Source of the DNA: Azophilus sp965221465
GTDB lineage: Bacteria; Pseudomonadota; Gammaproteobacteria; Pseudomonadales; Azotimanducaceae
Assembly: GCA_965221465.1 (NCBI GenBank)
Contig: OZ244892.1
Coordinates: 4,154,001 to 4,218,000, forward strand
DNA: 64,000 nt
Direction: 5' to 3'
Shown in pieces: positions 41,644 to 51,397 of the stretch. The stretch's first letter is position 1. The number at the start of each line of letters is the position of its first letter. The notes beneath the pieces were generated by a model. The model had not been told where the DNA came from and ran no database searches. It saw only the letters and a program-made list of their open reading frames with translations. A program made the translations under genes and the position numbers.

Positions 41644-42837
41644 ATGCGAAAACAGACCGCCAAATTGGAACCACAGGACTATCCCCGCCGCGTTTTGCTT
41701 GCCGTCACGGGCTTGTCGCCCCAGATCGTCACCGAAACGGTGTACTGCCTTGCGGTACAGCGCCAGCCCGCCTTTGTGCCGACGGAGGTGCGACTGATCA
41801 CCACAGCCGAGGGCGCCGACCGCGCCCGGCTGGAACTGTTGCACGACGATACGGGTCGGTTCCACCGTCTTCGGGCCGACTACTCGCTGCCGCCCATCGA
41901 TTTCCGGGCAGACCGAATAAACGTGCTCGAGGATGCCGCTGGCCGGGCACTAACCGACATACGAAGCCCCGAAGACAATACGTGCGCGGCGGACTACATC
42001 ACAGGCATCGTTCGCGACTTGAGCCGGGACGGCGATTGCGCGCTGCACGTTTCCATCGCTGGCGGGCGCAAGACCATGGGGTTCTACCTCGGCTATGCCC
42101 TTTCCCTGTACGGCCGCTCTCAGGACCGGTTATCCCACGTGCTGGTGAGCGCGCCCTTCGAATCCCAAACGGAGTTCTACTATCCGACGCCGCAAAGCCA
42201 CGTAATCCGCCGACGACCCGACAATCGCCCGATCGATACTCGCAATGCAGAGGTCGCGCTCGCGGACATCCCCTTCGTGCGCATGAGAGACGGGCTCGAC
42301 GGCGACCTGCTGGAAGGCCGCGCGAGCTTTTCCTCCGTGGTGGCCGACGCGCAGCGAGCGATGCCGCCCGTCCGCCTGGCGTTGAAACCGGCGCGCCGCG
42401 AGGTGATTGCCGGCGGCGAAGCGCTGGTAATGAGCCCGCGTCAGTTCGCCTTTTACTGGATGCTGGCGGAACGGGCGCTCAAACGTCTTCCAGGTTTTCA
42501 CTGGAGCGAGGAAGGTGCGGGCCGCGAACTGCTTTCGTACTACGCTCGGTTAGTTGGCGAGCACTCCGGCGAATACGAACGCTCCGAAGAAGCGTTCCGT
42601 CACGGGTTGACTGGCGAGAACATCAACCCCGACAAGGCACACGTCAACGGCGAACTGAAGCGGATGCTCGGCCGCCGCCAAGCCGCGCCCTACGTGATTG
42701 CAAAGGGCGAGCGAATTCCTGGGACCCGGTACTACCGCATCGGACTGACGCTCGCGCCGAAAGAAATCGAGGTTTGCGGGGACCGCGTCGCTTTAGCCGG
42801 TGGACGGGAGAGGTTGCGCGCGGCGAATCCAACATGA
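41644..42837 (+). CDS. NE0113-family CARF protein of a type III system
   Basis: This 397-residue protein has an N-terminal CARF domain recognisable by VLLAVTGLSPQIVTETVY (residues 18-34) and the ligand-loop motif VSIAGGRKTMGFYL (136-149). That pair is diagnostic of the NE0113-like CRISPR family. CARF domains bind cyclic oligoadenylates made by Cas10. The C-terminal half (about 245-397) is helical, with MSPRQFAFYWMLAERAL resembling a winged-helix core. No obvious HEPN RNase motif is present, though RLPGFH at 281-286 has R-x4-H spacing. It may be a ring nuclease that degrades cOA, or a CARF-regulated transcription factor. It overlaps the next gene by four bases (ATGA). Confidence 0.8.
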   Translation: MRKQTAKLEPQDYPRRVLLAVTGLSPQIVTETVYCLAVQRQPAFVPTEVRLITTAEGADRARLELLHDDTGRFHRLRADYSLPPIDFRADRINVLEDAAGRALTDIRSPEDNTCAADYITGIVRDLSRDGDCALHVSIAGGRKTMGFYLGYALSLYGRSQDRLSHVLVSAPFESQTEFYYPTPQSHVIRRRPDNRPIDTRNAEVALADIPFVRMRDGLDGDLLEGRASFSSVVADAQRAMPPVRLALKPARREVIAGGEALVMSPRQFAFYWMLAERALKRLPGFHWSEEGAGRELLSYYARLVGEHSGEYERSEEAFRHGLTGENINPDKAHVNGELKRMLGRRQAAPYVIAKGERIPGTRYYRIGLTLAPKEIEVCGDRVALAGGRERLRAANPT

Positions 42838-44117
42838 CCCATACGCTCGTTACCTTTTTAGGCCGCACGCCGAGACTGCAAAGCTCGGGCTACCGACGGG
42901 CCACATACAGGTTTCCGGACGGCACGGAAACGCGGACCGCCTTCTTCGGGCTGGCACTCGCAGATCATTTGGCAGTAGACCGGGTAGTTGTTCTCGGTAC
43001 GAAGGCAAGCATGTGGAGCGTTCTGGTCGAAGGACTGGCCGATGAAGGGCAAGACGCGAAACGTGACATCGTCGAATGTCGAGATCACGGTGAGATCGAG
43101 GATGACGCGCAAACAGAGAGCGTTAGGCTTGAACTTGCTGATGCCGAAGAGTCGGGCAGCGCGTCTCAGTCTCTGCTCGATCGCGTAGAACCGATCATGA
43201 CCTCGGCGGTGGGGCGCGACATATTGCCGAGGGTCATTCCTTTGGCCCGCGACACGCGCGAGCAGTACGAGATTCTGCAACAAGTCGCAGACACCGTCAC
43301 CAGCGGTAGTGTCAGCTTCGATCTTACCCACGGATTCCGACATCTCGGTATGGTCGGTTTCATGTCCGCGTTCATGCTCGAACGCGTGCGCGACCTCGAG
43401 GTGGTAGGGCTGTGGTACGGCGCGCTGGACATGACGGATCAAGAAGCCGATAGCACGCCGGTGCTTCGGCTCGACGGTCTGACCCACGTACGTCGCTGGG
43501 TCGATGCACTAGACCGCTTCGACAGCAACGGGGACTATGGCGTTTTTGCCCCTTTGCTCGTCAACGACGGGGTGCCGCAGGACAAGGCACGTTGCTTGGA
43601 GAAGGCTGCATTTTTCGAGCGCATTTTGAATCTCTCTGCCGCCGCGCAGCAATTAACAAGCTTTCTGCCCGTTCTTGAACAGCCGCTTGCCGGAGCCTCC
43701 GAACTGTTTCGCCAACGCCTCGCGGACCGGTTGGCTTGGGCGCGGCAGGTCAGTCTCGCCGAACACCAGAAGAAACTTGCATTCGAGCACTTGCGCCGGG
43801 GAGACCTCATGCGCTCTGCGATTTTCGGTTGGGAAGCGCTGGTGACGCAGCAGTGCGACCTCCGGGGCTATACGGCCGGTGACTACTACCAAGGACGCAA
43901 GCCGGCGATCGATGAGTTCGAAAACGCTTTGAAGATTGAGCCGCGGAGGTCGGCAAAACGCAACGCTTTTCACCAGCTAAAGACCATTCGTAACACGGTC
44001 GCTCACGGGAATCCTCCGAATTCGAGAGATCGGGCCATGTTCAAGGATGCCGCACGCCTGCGCGCGGAACTGGAAGGGGCGCTGAAATGCCTGTTGAACG
44101 GTTTGCCGGATGACTGA
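42834..44117 (+). CDS. Csx1/Csx2-family CARF-HEPN ribonuclease
   Basis: This 427-residue protein begins MTHTLVTFLGRT and carries the DxTHG motif as DLTHGFRH at residues 163-170, which marks the Csx1/TM1812 (Csx2) CARF group. The C-terminal helical HEPN domain has the RNase motif RNTVAH (R386 and H391, R-x4-H). In characterised relatives cyclic oligoadenylate binding at the CARF dimer activates nonspecific ssRNA cleavage. The protein is thus expected to be the main collateral RNase of this system. Its start overlaps the NE0113-type gene (ATGA), so the two are co-translated. A 423-bp gap follows before cas10. Confidence 0.87.
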   Translation: MTHTLVTFLGRTPRLQSSGYRRATYRFPDGTETRTAFFGLALADHLAVDRVVVLGTKASMWSVLVEGLADEGQDAKRDIVECRDHGEIEDDAQTESVRLELADAEESGSASQSLLDRVEPIMTSAVGRDILPRVIPLARDTREQYEILQQVADTVTSGSVSFDLTHGFRHLGMVGFMSAFMLERVRDLEVVGLWYGALDMTDQEADSTPVLRLDGLTHVRRWVDALDRFDSNGDYGVFAPLLVNDGVPQDKARCLEKAAFFERILNLSAAAQQLTSFLPVLEQPLAGASELFRQRLADRLAWARQVSLAEHQKKLAFEHLRRGDLMRSAIFGWEALVTQQCDLRGYTAGDYYQGRKPAIDEFENALKIEPRRSAKRNAFHQLKTIRNTVAHGNPPNSRDRAMFKDAARLRAELEGALKCLLNGLPDD

Positions 44118-44540
44118 TCGCTTGGTCGATCCAGTGATATGCCGGTGGACTCGTCACTCGATAGAGATGGGCGGTACACGCCGCGGGGCCGCGACCCGTG
44201 CGGACGGGTCGATCATCTTACATGATTTACGGAAAACGCATCGACGGGTCAATGGGTCGTGTGCGTCGATGGTATTGGATAACTGAGATCATGCAACAAC
44301 TAGACTGCTACTACCGGTTTCGGACGCTGACTTCGGCAATGTCGAGCAGATTGGGCAGTGGCGCACGCTGCAACTTAAGATACTCGTGTGAAGTTGGTGG
44401 CGCGTCGCCGGGATTGGAAAGATTGGGTTCGCGCCGGACGAAGAGTGAGCGGCAACCTTGCCATCCGGGCGGGGAGCGGGCCGGTAATATACACTGCGGA
44501 TTATAGAACCGGTGAGGAACCGTCGCTGAAATCGGAGATC
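44118..44540. other. Gap upstream of cas10, likely promoter region
   Basis: This 423-bp gap divides the cas6-CARF-CARF block from the csm operon and is the longest non-coding stretch in the island before the array. It is relatively AT-rich near 44480-44510 (TAATATACACTG, then ATTATAG), but no -35 is placed at proper spacing. The cas10 frame is open back to 44388; the extra 51 residues lack family similarity. No small gene is recognised. Confidence 0.5.
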
Positions 44541-47294
44541 ATGGGCGCATACGAAAACAACGGCTGTGAGGACAGCAAGCTGCTCGACGCGACTTGCAGG
44601 ATCGCGCTCGCCGGGTATCTGCACGACCTCGGAAAATTTGCCGAACGCGCAAACATGCGTGTGGACCGAGAGGTCTTGGAGACCAACAAGCAGCTTTATT
44701 GCCCTAACCCTCGGCCGCACCCGAACAGTCCCGGTTGGTTCTCACACGTGCATGCTGCTTACACCGCGCTTGCCTTGGACGCTCTAGAACCCAGTCTGCC
44801 GCGAATCAAGGGTGCTGACGTCAGTCCCTTCGACGAATGGGGCACGGAACGCTCCAGCAGCAGTGATAACTCGCTGATCAATGCGGCCGCGATGCACCAC
44901 AAACCGGATACGTTCCTTCAATGGATCATTGCGACTGCAGATCGCGCCGCATCGGGGTTGGACCGCGAAACATTCGATATCTACAACCGAGACGAGCGCC
45001 CTACAACCGGTAAAAACCACTACACCGCCAGACAACTCACCTTGTTCGAACAAGTCGATCTGAATATCGGATTCGAACGGAATGCCGAAAACACACAACA
45101 CACACCAGCCTGGAAATATCGCTACCGTTTGGCGCCGCTGTCCCCAGGCAACATATTTCCCATGCCCGCAGAAAACTATGAGACAAACGACCAAACTGCG
45201 GCCCGTGCCGAGTATGCCGAGCTTTGGGAGCTGTTTCAGGAAGCACTCGGCAGCATTCCAGCATCGCACCGAGATAGCCTGTCGCTGTGGCTGGACCACT
45301 TCGACTCACTCTGGCTGACTTTCACCCACGCCATCCCCGCCGCAACCGCGTTCCGGACGATTCCAGACGTCTCGCTATACGACCACTCCCGCGTTGTAGC
45401 CGCACTTGCGGCTGCCATCTGGCGCTATCACTACGAACGCGAGGACGATCCCGACGAGGTTCGGGGCCAGCTTGCCAACCGGGGGGACTGGGACCAGCAC
45501 AAGCTGCTTTTCATCCAAGGTGACCTCTTCGGGATTCAGGACTTCATTTTCGCTTCTGGTGGAGAAACTACGAAGCGGGCGGCGAAGCTGCTGCGCGGCA
45601 GGTCCTTTTTCGTCACCCTGCTAACCGAGTGCGCCGCCCTGCGCGTGATGGATGCACTTTCTCTGCCTTCCACTAGCCAAATCATCAACGCAGCGGGCAA
45701 ATTTCAAATCATTGCTCCAAATACCAGCCAGACCATCGAAAAGCTTCAGGAGGTGCGCGAGCTATTGGATGCATGGTTTCTCCAGCATACCTTCGGCCAG
45801 TCGGGCATCGGTATTGCTTGGACTCCGGCGTCCTGCAATGACCTACAGATGGGAAGCCGCCACGGGGGCCCTTATCAGCGTCTCGTCAAACAACTATTCG
45901 AGGCGCTGGAAGAGGCCAAGCTCCAACGATTCGACTTGTGCGCCAAAAGTGCGCCACCTGCGGCATTCGACGGTTATCTGGACGCGGTCGGCAAGCATGG
46001 TCTCTGCGCAGTCGACGGACGATCGCCGGCAGACAGCCAGCCGAAGCACGCAGTTGCGCTGAGCCCCTTGGCGCGAGACCAAATCACAATTGGCGAGTTG
46101 CTCACCGTGGACGACCGGGACCGACTGCTGGTCTCTCGCGATGCTCTGGAGGGTCCAAACGTCCATTCCCTGCGGAGTGATGTCCTGGGCTTTCGAATTG
46201 GATTCTCCGGCAACGAGGCTGCATCCGGTCGGTTCGGTTCTGAAGTCACCACCGGAAATCTCCTTAGAGTCTGGGACTTCTCGTTGCCCAAGGATGAAGA
46301 TTCCCCTTCTTTCACTGGCTATGCGAGGCGAGACATCAATGCTTGGGTTCCACGGTTCGACCAGGACGACCTGACGGATTTGTCGCGGTACGATGGCTGT
46401 ACGGATTCCGATTCTGGTCCGCTCGAGGTCGACGCGCTGAAGACATTCGACGTGCTCGCATGTGAATCGAGGCGAACCGGCACGACTGAGAATGCCGAGG
46501 ACGAATCCCCTCAGTGGATAGGAGTTTCCGCCGTCATGACCCTCAAGGGAGACGTCGACAATCTGGGCAGCATCTTTCAGAAAGGATTGCCGGCTCCTAG
46601 CCTCTCGCGCATTGCGGCACTGTCGCGGCAGATGAATGCATTCTTCGCGGTTCATCTGCCGTACATTTGCCGGACCAGATTCCGCAATACTTATACTGTG
46701 TTCGCGGGCGGCGACGACTTCTTTCTAATCGGGCCGTGGACGCAGCAGATGGAACTCGCCGCGGAGTTGCGGAAGGACTTTCGCCTCTATGTCGCGGAGA
46801 ATCCGCAGCTCAGCTTCTCGGCCGGCTTGACGATGACAAAGGCGGGGCTACCGGTCCGCCGATACGAATCCATGGCAGAGGCGGCTCTCGACCATTCCAA
46901 GCACCACCGCCCCGCCGAAGGTCCGCCAAAAGACGCGGTCACTTGTTTCGACCGAACAGTAAGCTGGCCGCGCTTCAGCGAGTTGCTGCAAGCCCGAAAA
47001 CGTCTTGCCGATTTGGAGAAAAGATCGGGGTTGAGCCGCGGGTATGTATACGGACTGCTCGATCTGATCGACATGGTCGGGAAGCTTGAAAAGAGCCCGG
47101 AGAACGCAAGGTGGCGATCGCTGTTTTACTATCGAACCTGGCGCGCTCTCGAGCGCATCCGCGGCTTGAGTATGGAGGAACGTCGCTGCCGCTTCGAACG
47201 GCTGACGGAGGAGATTGTTGGCGGAGGTATCGAACGATTCCGCGGAGACTATCGCATCGTATTGGCCGCTCACCTGTACAGAAATCGATCGTAG
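44541..47294 (+). CDS. cas10: Type III-A large subunit Cas10/Csm1
   Basis: This 917-residue Cas10 (Csm1) is the catalytic large subunit of the effector complex. The N-terminal HD nuclease domain keeps its metal motif at H28-D29 (AGYLHDLGKF), with a later helical HHKPDTFLQW. The Palm2 polymerase domain has an intact GGDD motif at residues 723-726 (VFAGGDDFF), so it should make cyclic oligoadenylates when target RNA is bound. A Palm1 domain (FIQGDLFGIQDFIF) and the small-alpha C-terminal domain are also present. ATG 44541 is chosen by homology. Six bases separate its stop from the Csm2 ribosome-binding region. Both activities look functional. Confidence 0.93.
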   Translation: MGAYENNGCEDSKLLDATCRIALAGYLHDLGKFAERANMRVDREVLETNKQLYCPNPRPHPNSPGWFSHVHAAYTALALDALEPSLPRIKGADVSPFDEWGTERSSSSDNSLINAAAMHHKPDTFLQWIIATADRAASGLDRETFDIYNRDERPTTGKNHYTARQLTLFEQVDLNIGFERNAENTQHTPAWKYRYRLAPLSPGNIFPMPAENYETNDQTAARAEYAELWELFQEALGSIPASHRDSLSLWLDHFDSLWLTFTHAIPAATAFRTIPDVSLYDHSRVVAALAAAIWRYHYEREDDPDEVRGQLANRGDWDQHKLLFIQGDLFGIQDFIFASGGETTKRAAKLLRGRSFFVTLLTECAALRVMDALSLPSTSQIINAAGKFQIIAPNTSQTIEKLQEVRELLDAWFLQHTFGQSGIGIAWTPASCNDLQMGSRHGGPYQRLVKQLFEALEEAKLQRFDLCAKSAPPAAFDGYLDAVGKHGLCAVDGRSPADSQPKHAVALSPLARDQITIGELLTVDDRDRLLVSRDALEGPNVHSLRSDVLGFRIGFSGNEAASGRFGSEVTTGNLLRVWDFSLPKDEDSPSFTGYARRDINAWVPRFDQDDLTDLSRYDGCTDSDSGPLEVDALKTFDVLACESRRTGTTENAEDESPQWIGVSAVMTLKGDVDNLGSIFQKGLPAPSLSRIAALSRQMNAFFAVHLPYICRTRFRNTYTVFAGGDDFFLIGPWTQQMELAAELRKDFRLYVAENPQLSFSAGLTMTKAGLPVRRYESMAEAALDHSKHHRPAEGPPKDAVTCFDRTVSWPRFSELLQARKRLADLEKRSGLSRGYVYGLLDLIDMVGKLEKSPENARWRSLFYYRTWRALERIRGLSMEERRCRFERLTEEIVGGGIERFRGDYRIVLAAHLYRNRS

Positions 47295-47302
47295 GAGCAA
47301 GC

Positions 47303-47791
47303 ATGGCAAGAGTACAGAACCCAGGTCGCAAACATCAAAGGAGTCCAGTGCGAGATCGGCCAGCCGCTAGCATGCAGCCGCTCCTCGAAAAGATTGTCCT
47401 TGTTCCCAGAGCGAATGGTGCATTCAGCCCCGACCTCTTCGACGGAATCGCCTGGGAAGCGGCTCGGAATATCGCAACCGAAGACAAAAAACTAAACAAG
47501 ACCTCCCAGCTACGCAAGTTCTACAACGAGTTGCTGATGTGGGAGGAGAGAGTCAACGGAGGTGAACCTGAGGGAGCGAAGGACAGACTGGCGCGACATC
47601 TTCCCCTGATTCGGATGCTCAACGCCAAGGCAGCTTACGCGCAGGGTCGAGAACACGTCGGCGAGAACTTTGTGAGCTTGCTTCGCAGATGTCTCGAACA
47701 GGTCGAAGATAATCCTGAATCCCTGCGGTACTGCCGGCTCTTCTTCGAGGCATTCATGGGATTCTACAAAGTAGAACGTTCGAACGATTGA
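47303..47791 (+). CDS. csm2: Type III-A small subunit Csm2
   Basis: This 162-residue helical protein lies where Csm2 belongs, between Cas10 and Csm3, behind an AGGAG site. It has the family pattern in TSQLRKFYNELLMWEER and the later LLPLIRMLNAKAAYAQGR-like segment, followed by a helix ending SLRYCRLFFEAFMGFYK. Csm2 forms the inner filament that contacts the target RNA. The first 25 residues are basic and likely disordered. The assignment is strong from context and length. Confidence 0.85.
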   Translation: MARVQNPGRKHQRSPVRDRPAASMQPLLEKIVLVPRANGAFSPDLFDGIAWEAARNIATEDKKLNKTSQLRKFYNELLMWEERVNGGEPEGAKDRLARHLPLIRMLNAKAAYAQGREHVGENFVSLLRRCLEQVEDNPESLRYCRLFFEAFMGFYKVERSND

Positions 47792-47802
47792 GGTTAATGG
47801 CA

Positions 47803-48534
47803 ATGCGGCTCAAAAGTATCTCTCAAATTTCAGGGGGCATCGAATTGGTCACCGGTCTTCATATCGGTGCCGGCAGCGACGAGATGCGCATCGGCGGTAC
47901 CGACAACCCGGTGGTCAAGGATCCCCTCAACGGCCGCCCTTACATTCCTGGTTCGAGCATCAAGGGCAAGATGCGCAGTCTTATGGAGTGGCGCGCGGGG
48001 ACAGTGGCCGAAACGAACGGGAAGCCTCTCGGATTCTCGACGCTTGCCGACATGGGTGAAGTACATAGTGACGAACGCCGGCTTGCTGAGAGTATTCTCA
48101 AGCTGTTCGGCGGCGCGCCGGACGGCACCGCTGGGGGCGATGTCGATGCGCTCATCAATTCGACTGGCCCAAGCCGTCTTGCGTTCTGGGATTGTCCGCT
48201 CGCCGACGACTGGATTTCGAGAATGACCGAGCGAGGCTTGCCGCTCACTGAGATCAAGATGGAGAACACCATCAACCGAATCGGTGGCGCGGCGTTGAAT
48301 CCTCGCAACACCGAGCGAGTGCCCGCCGGCGCAAAATTCGAATTTCGACTCACCATGCGTGTCCATGATGACGAAGATCTGTTCGATGAGGTCTTGCAGG
48401 GCATGCGGCTAGTCGAACTGACGGGCCTCGGAGGCTCTGGATCCCGCGGATACGGGAAAGTTCGATTCATCGATCTCGAACGCGACGGTACTTCAATCCA
48501 AGTCGAGTACGATTCCGCCCAGGTCTCTACGTGA
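47803..48534 (+). CDS. csm3: Type III-A backbone RAMP Csm3 (target-RNA cleaving)
   Basis: This 243-residue RAMP forms the crRNA-binding backbone and cuts target RNA at six-nucleotide steps. The family N-terminus GLHIGAGSDEMRIGGTDNPVVKDP is present, and D34 aligns with the catalytic Asp33 of Streptococcus Csm3. IPGSSIKGKMRSLMEW follows as the glycine-rich loop region, and the late GLGGSGSRGYGKV is the RAMP G-rich loop. The start is ATG 47803, chosen because the GAGG element is nine bases upstream; an ATG at 47797 is possible. RNA cleavage should be active. Confidence 0.93.
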   Translation: MRLKSISQISGGIELVTGLHIGAGSDEMRIGGTDNPVVKDPLNGRPYIPGSSIKGKMRSLMEWRAGTVAETNGKPLGFSTLADMGEVHSDERRLAESILKLFGGAPDGTAGGDVDALINSTGPSRLAFWDCPLADDWISRMTERGLPLTEIKMENTINRIGGAALNPRNTERVPAGAKFEFRLTMRVHDDEDLFDEVLQGMRLVELTGLGGSGSRGYGKVRFIDLERDGTSIQVEYDSAQVST

Positions 48535-49598
48535 ACGCCCAGTTAACACGCTCAAACGTTGCAATCCAGATGGCGTATCTCCGACTCCAACTGGCGCCAC
48601 TCTCGGCGTTCGGCACGCCGCTCAAGGGCGATACCCTGTTCGGCCAGCTATGCTGGGCGCTGGTCAATCGCCATGGCGCCAAACGGCTCGACGATTTGTT
48701 GGTGGACTACACGGATGGTAAACCGTTCGCGGTCGTTTCCGACGCCTTTCCTTCGGGACACTGGCCTCGACCGATTCTTCCCCAACGGATGTTTGGGGAA
48801 GCCGACCCGGCGGAGCGCAAGCAAGCTCGAATGCGTATCTGGCTACCGCACCCGGATTTCGAAAGCCCCGTGAGCGATTGGTTGTCAAAGACGGTGGAGA
48901 ACCCAGATTGCGGCCCTGCGACCAAAAATGAGGAGGAAAGCCGGTTCGCTCATACTGAAAACTCGATCATTCGAGAAACGCGGACGAGAAACTCGATTGA
49001 TCGCAGGACCGGAACAACGGGTCAAGGATTTGATCCCTATGCAACCGAAGAACAGAGGTTTTGCGAGGGTACCTACTTCGACCTCCATATCGTTTACGAC
49101 GCAGCACGGGTCGATGCCAGCGATATCCTCGTAGCAATGAGGGACATCGGCGCACTCGGCTATGGACGCGACGCGAGCATAGGCCTTGGACGATTCAGGG
49201 TTGTCGAGGACGATGGGAGTACTAAGTTGTGTGGAGCAATCAAGGCGCAGGACAACGCCAACGCCTGGTTGACCTTGGCGCCATTTGCACCACAAGGCCT
49301 GTCGTTCAATCCAGAACAGAGTTGGTACCGCCCATTCACTCGCTTTGGACGCCACGGTGATCGTGCGGTTATGACCGGCAAACCATTCAAGGCGCCGTTG
49401 CTCCTTGCCGACACCGGTGCCGTAATGACTTGTGCGAATGGACAATTCAGAATTCGACCGTTCATTGGTCAGGGACTAGGTGGAAGTCAACAATCGATCT
49501 CTCGAGCGATACCGGAAACCGTTCATCAAGGTTACGCGCCGGTTCTCGGCATCCATGTCCCCGTGCCGCCTCACACCTGTGGGGAAGAGGCAAGATGA
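48531..49598 (+). CDS. csm4: Type III-A RAMP Csm4
   Basis: This 355-residue RAMP caps the 5' handle of the crRNA and contacts Cas10. It starts after a GTG/TGA overlap with csm3 (48531). Family features are the N-terminal SAFGTPLKGDTLFGQLCWAL, a middle FCEGTYFDLHIVYD strand and the G-rich GALGYGRDASIGLGRF. An insert of about 40 polar residues near 130-170 is not obviously conserved. It overlaps csm5 by four bases (ATGA). Confidence 0.91.
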   Translation: MNAQLTRSNVAIQMAYLRLQLAPLSAFGTPLKGDTLFGQLCWALVNRHGAKRLDDLLVDYTDGKPFAVVSDAFPSGHWPRPILPQRMFGEADPAERKQARMRIWLPHPDFESPVSDWLSKTVENPDCGPATKNEEESRFAHTENSIIRETRTRNSIDRRTGTTGQGFDPYATEEQRFCEGTYFDLHIVYDAARVDASDILVAMRDIGALGYGRDASIGLGRFRVVEDDGSTKLCGAIKAQDNANAWLTLAPFAPQGLSFNPEQSWYRPFTRFGRHGDRAVMTGKPFKAPLLLADTGAVMTCANGQFRIRPFIGQGLGGSQQSISRAIPETVHQGYAPVLGIHVPVPPHTCGEEAR

Positions 49599-51277
49599 CG
49601 AGGCAGTTTCTGTCATCTTGGCGTGTCGATATCAGCACCCTGGGCCCCGTACATGTCGGAAGTGGTGAGCAATTTGAGCCGATTGGCTACGTTCTGGACG
49701 AAGAGTCAAATTCGTTCTTCGAGTTTCCACCGATCACCCTATCGGAAGCATTCAGCGACAATGACATGGATAGGCTTCATAGTCTGGTTGCCGGAACGTA
49801 CAACAACCATACGATTCCCACGATTCGGAAGCTAATCTATGACAGGCGACTGGATCTGTCCCCATATGCAACTCGCGCAGTGCTGGCAAGCCCGGACATC
49901 CAAGCACTGTACGAACAGAACATTGGTACTGTTGCCCAGCATGAGACCGGGGCAATCAATCGACTGGAGATCGAAAAGACCTTCGCCGACTCCTTCAGTG
50001 GTAAGCCAGTACTGCCTGGGTCGAGCCTGAAGGGCGCTATTCGCACCGCGCTGTTAAATCACGCGAACCAGGGTCGATCACTACCAAAGGAAGATCGTAA
50101 TCGGGTCAACAGAGATTCTTCGTTGGCTCTACAGAAGCGGCTATTCGACTACCGTAACTTCGACGGAGATCCGATGAGACTCGTCCACATTGCGGACGGT
50201 ATGTGGATCGGCGAATCAGGAGATGAAGGGTTCACGGCCGAAACGGCCGTCGCGTTCGCTGTCAACCGCAGGAAACAACCCATAGTGAAGGAGGGCAAGG
50301 AATTGCCGTCACGCGCCCAGGAACAGGGGCTTAACCAAATTGTCGAAGTAATTCCTGGAATGCGCTGGCGTAAATTCCGTAGCCGACTGACACTTCACCT
50401 CACCGATCTCGAGCACGATAATCTTCCGAAAAGAAAGCTACGATGGTCCGCGCAGGAAATCGCTTCGGCTTGCAACGACTTCTATCGTCGGGGCTTCGAC
50501 GATGAGGCGAAAAAACTACTTGATCGCGGGCTCATCTCCCAGACCTGGTACAAGACATGTTTAGGGCTCATTGAAGGCGCTACCAGCCACCGCCTCGATT
50601 CCAACCCGGCGTTCCTGCTCCGGGTTGGACGACACAGCAGCGCCGAGTCCATGACACTGGACGGAGTGCGTAGCATACGAATCATCAGGGGCAATGCGAA
50701 GCCCGAATACCGAGACGAGGCATCGACTTGGTGGCTCGCATCAAACGACAGGAATGCAGAGACCAACTTGACCCCATTTGGTTGGGTGCTCGTGGAACTC
50801 GCGGAAGGCGATTCCGAACCAGTAGATCGCCCCGAAGTTCTCGCGCAGCTAAACTCGTTTCAGGTGGCTGCGAATCATTGGCGTGGGCAGGTCCATGAGC
50901 GTCTTGTAGAACTACAAGCAAGACGTGATGCGAAGATCGAAAAGGACGCGGAGAAGAAGCGCCAGCAGCAGAAAGAAAAGGCAGAGGTGGAGAAGGAGAA
51001 AGCTCGTAGGAATGAGATGACCCAGGAGGAGAGGGATCTTGATGATCTCCGGCGCCTCCTGGAAAAGGCACGCAATAGAGAGAATCAGACGGCAACGGCA
51101 CAGTTGCGTGAGAGAACGACGCTCTTGCTTCGGAGTGCCCACGATTGGCCCGATAGCTCGAAAACCCAGGCTGCTGACCTTGCCGAAGCGGTGTACAAAC
51201 TTATTGGTTACCCCAAGGGCAAGAAGGGGAAGGAGCGCAAGGAGCAGATTGCGCACCTTCGCGGAGACCAGCCATGA
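49595..51277 (+). CDS. csm5: Type III-A RAMP Csm5 with charged coiled-coil C-terminal extension
   Basis: This 560-residue protein is considerably longer than ordinary Csm5 (about 350-400). The N-terminal RAMP portion has STLGPVHVGSGEQFEPIGYV, then FSGKPVLPGSSLKGAIRTALLNH, and the late YRDEASTWW segment. Beyond about residue 440 is a strongly charged Lys/Glu/Gln segment (about 60-70 residues, coiled-coil-like), followed by about 50 residues ending in a basic GKKGKERKEQ tail. Csm5 caps the 3' side of the crRNA and recruits trimming nucleases, so the extension may recruit another partner. The ATG overlaps the csm4 stop. Confidence 0.9.
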   Translation: MTRQFLSSWRVDISTLGPVHVGSGEQFEPIGYVLDEESNSFFEFPPITLSEAFSDNDMDRLHSLVAGTYNNHTIPTIRKLIYDRRLDLSPYATRAVLASPDIQALYEQNIGTVAQHETGAINRLEIEKTFADSFSGKPVLPGSSLKGAIRTALLNHANQGRSLPKEDRNRVNRDSSLALQKRLFDYRNFDGDPMRLVHIADGMWIGESGDEGFTAETAVAFAVNRRKQPIVKEGKELPSRAQEQGLNQIVEVIPGMRWRKFRSRLTLHLTDLEHDNLPKRKLRWSAQEIASACNDFYRRGFDDEAKKLLDRGLISQTWYKTCLGLIEGATSHRLDSNPAFLLRVGRHSSAESMTLDGVRSIRIIRGNAKPEYRDEASTWWLASNDRNAETNLTPFGWVLVELAEGDSEPVDRPEVLAQLNSFQVAANHWRGQVHERLVELQARRDAKIEKDAEKKRQQQKEKAEVEKEKARRNEMTQEERDLDDLRRLLEKARNRENQTATAQLRERTTLLLRSAHDWPDSSKTQAADLAEAVYKLIGYPKGKKGKERKEQIAHLRGDQP

Positions 51278-51397
51278 GTTCCGACCGGTGGTAACTCTCC
51301 ACGCTCGAGGAATCGCACTCCTCGAAGCCACGCCAAGAGCAGGAGCACGCGCTGAAACGAAGGGACACCGTCGGCGCAAATCGTCGAGGAAAGTGAG

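Noticed and set aside
44388..44540. Extended N-terminus of Cas10
   Set aside because: The extra 51 residues are basic and unlike Csm1; the HD domain is at the expected distance from ATG 44541.
51274..51294. Six-codon frame overlapping the csm5 stop (MSSDRW)
   Set aside because: Too short and without a partner; likely chance.
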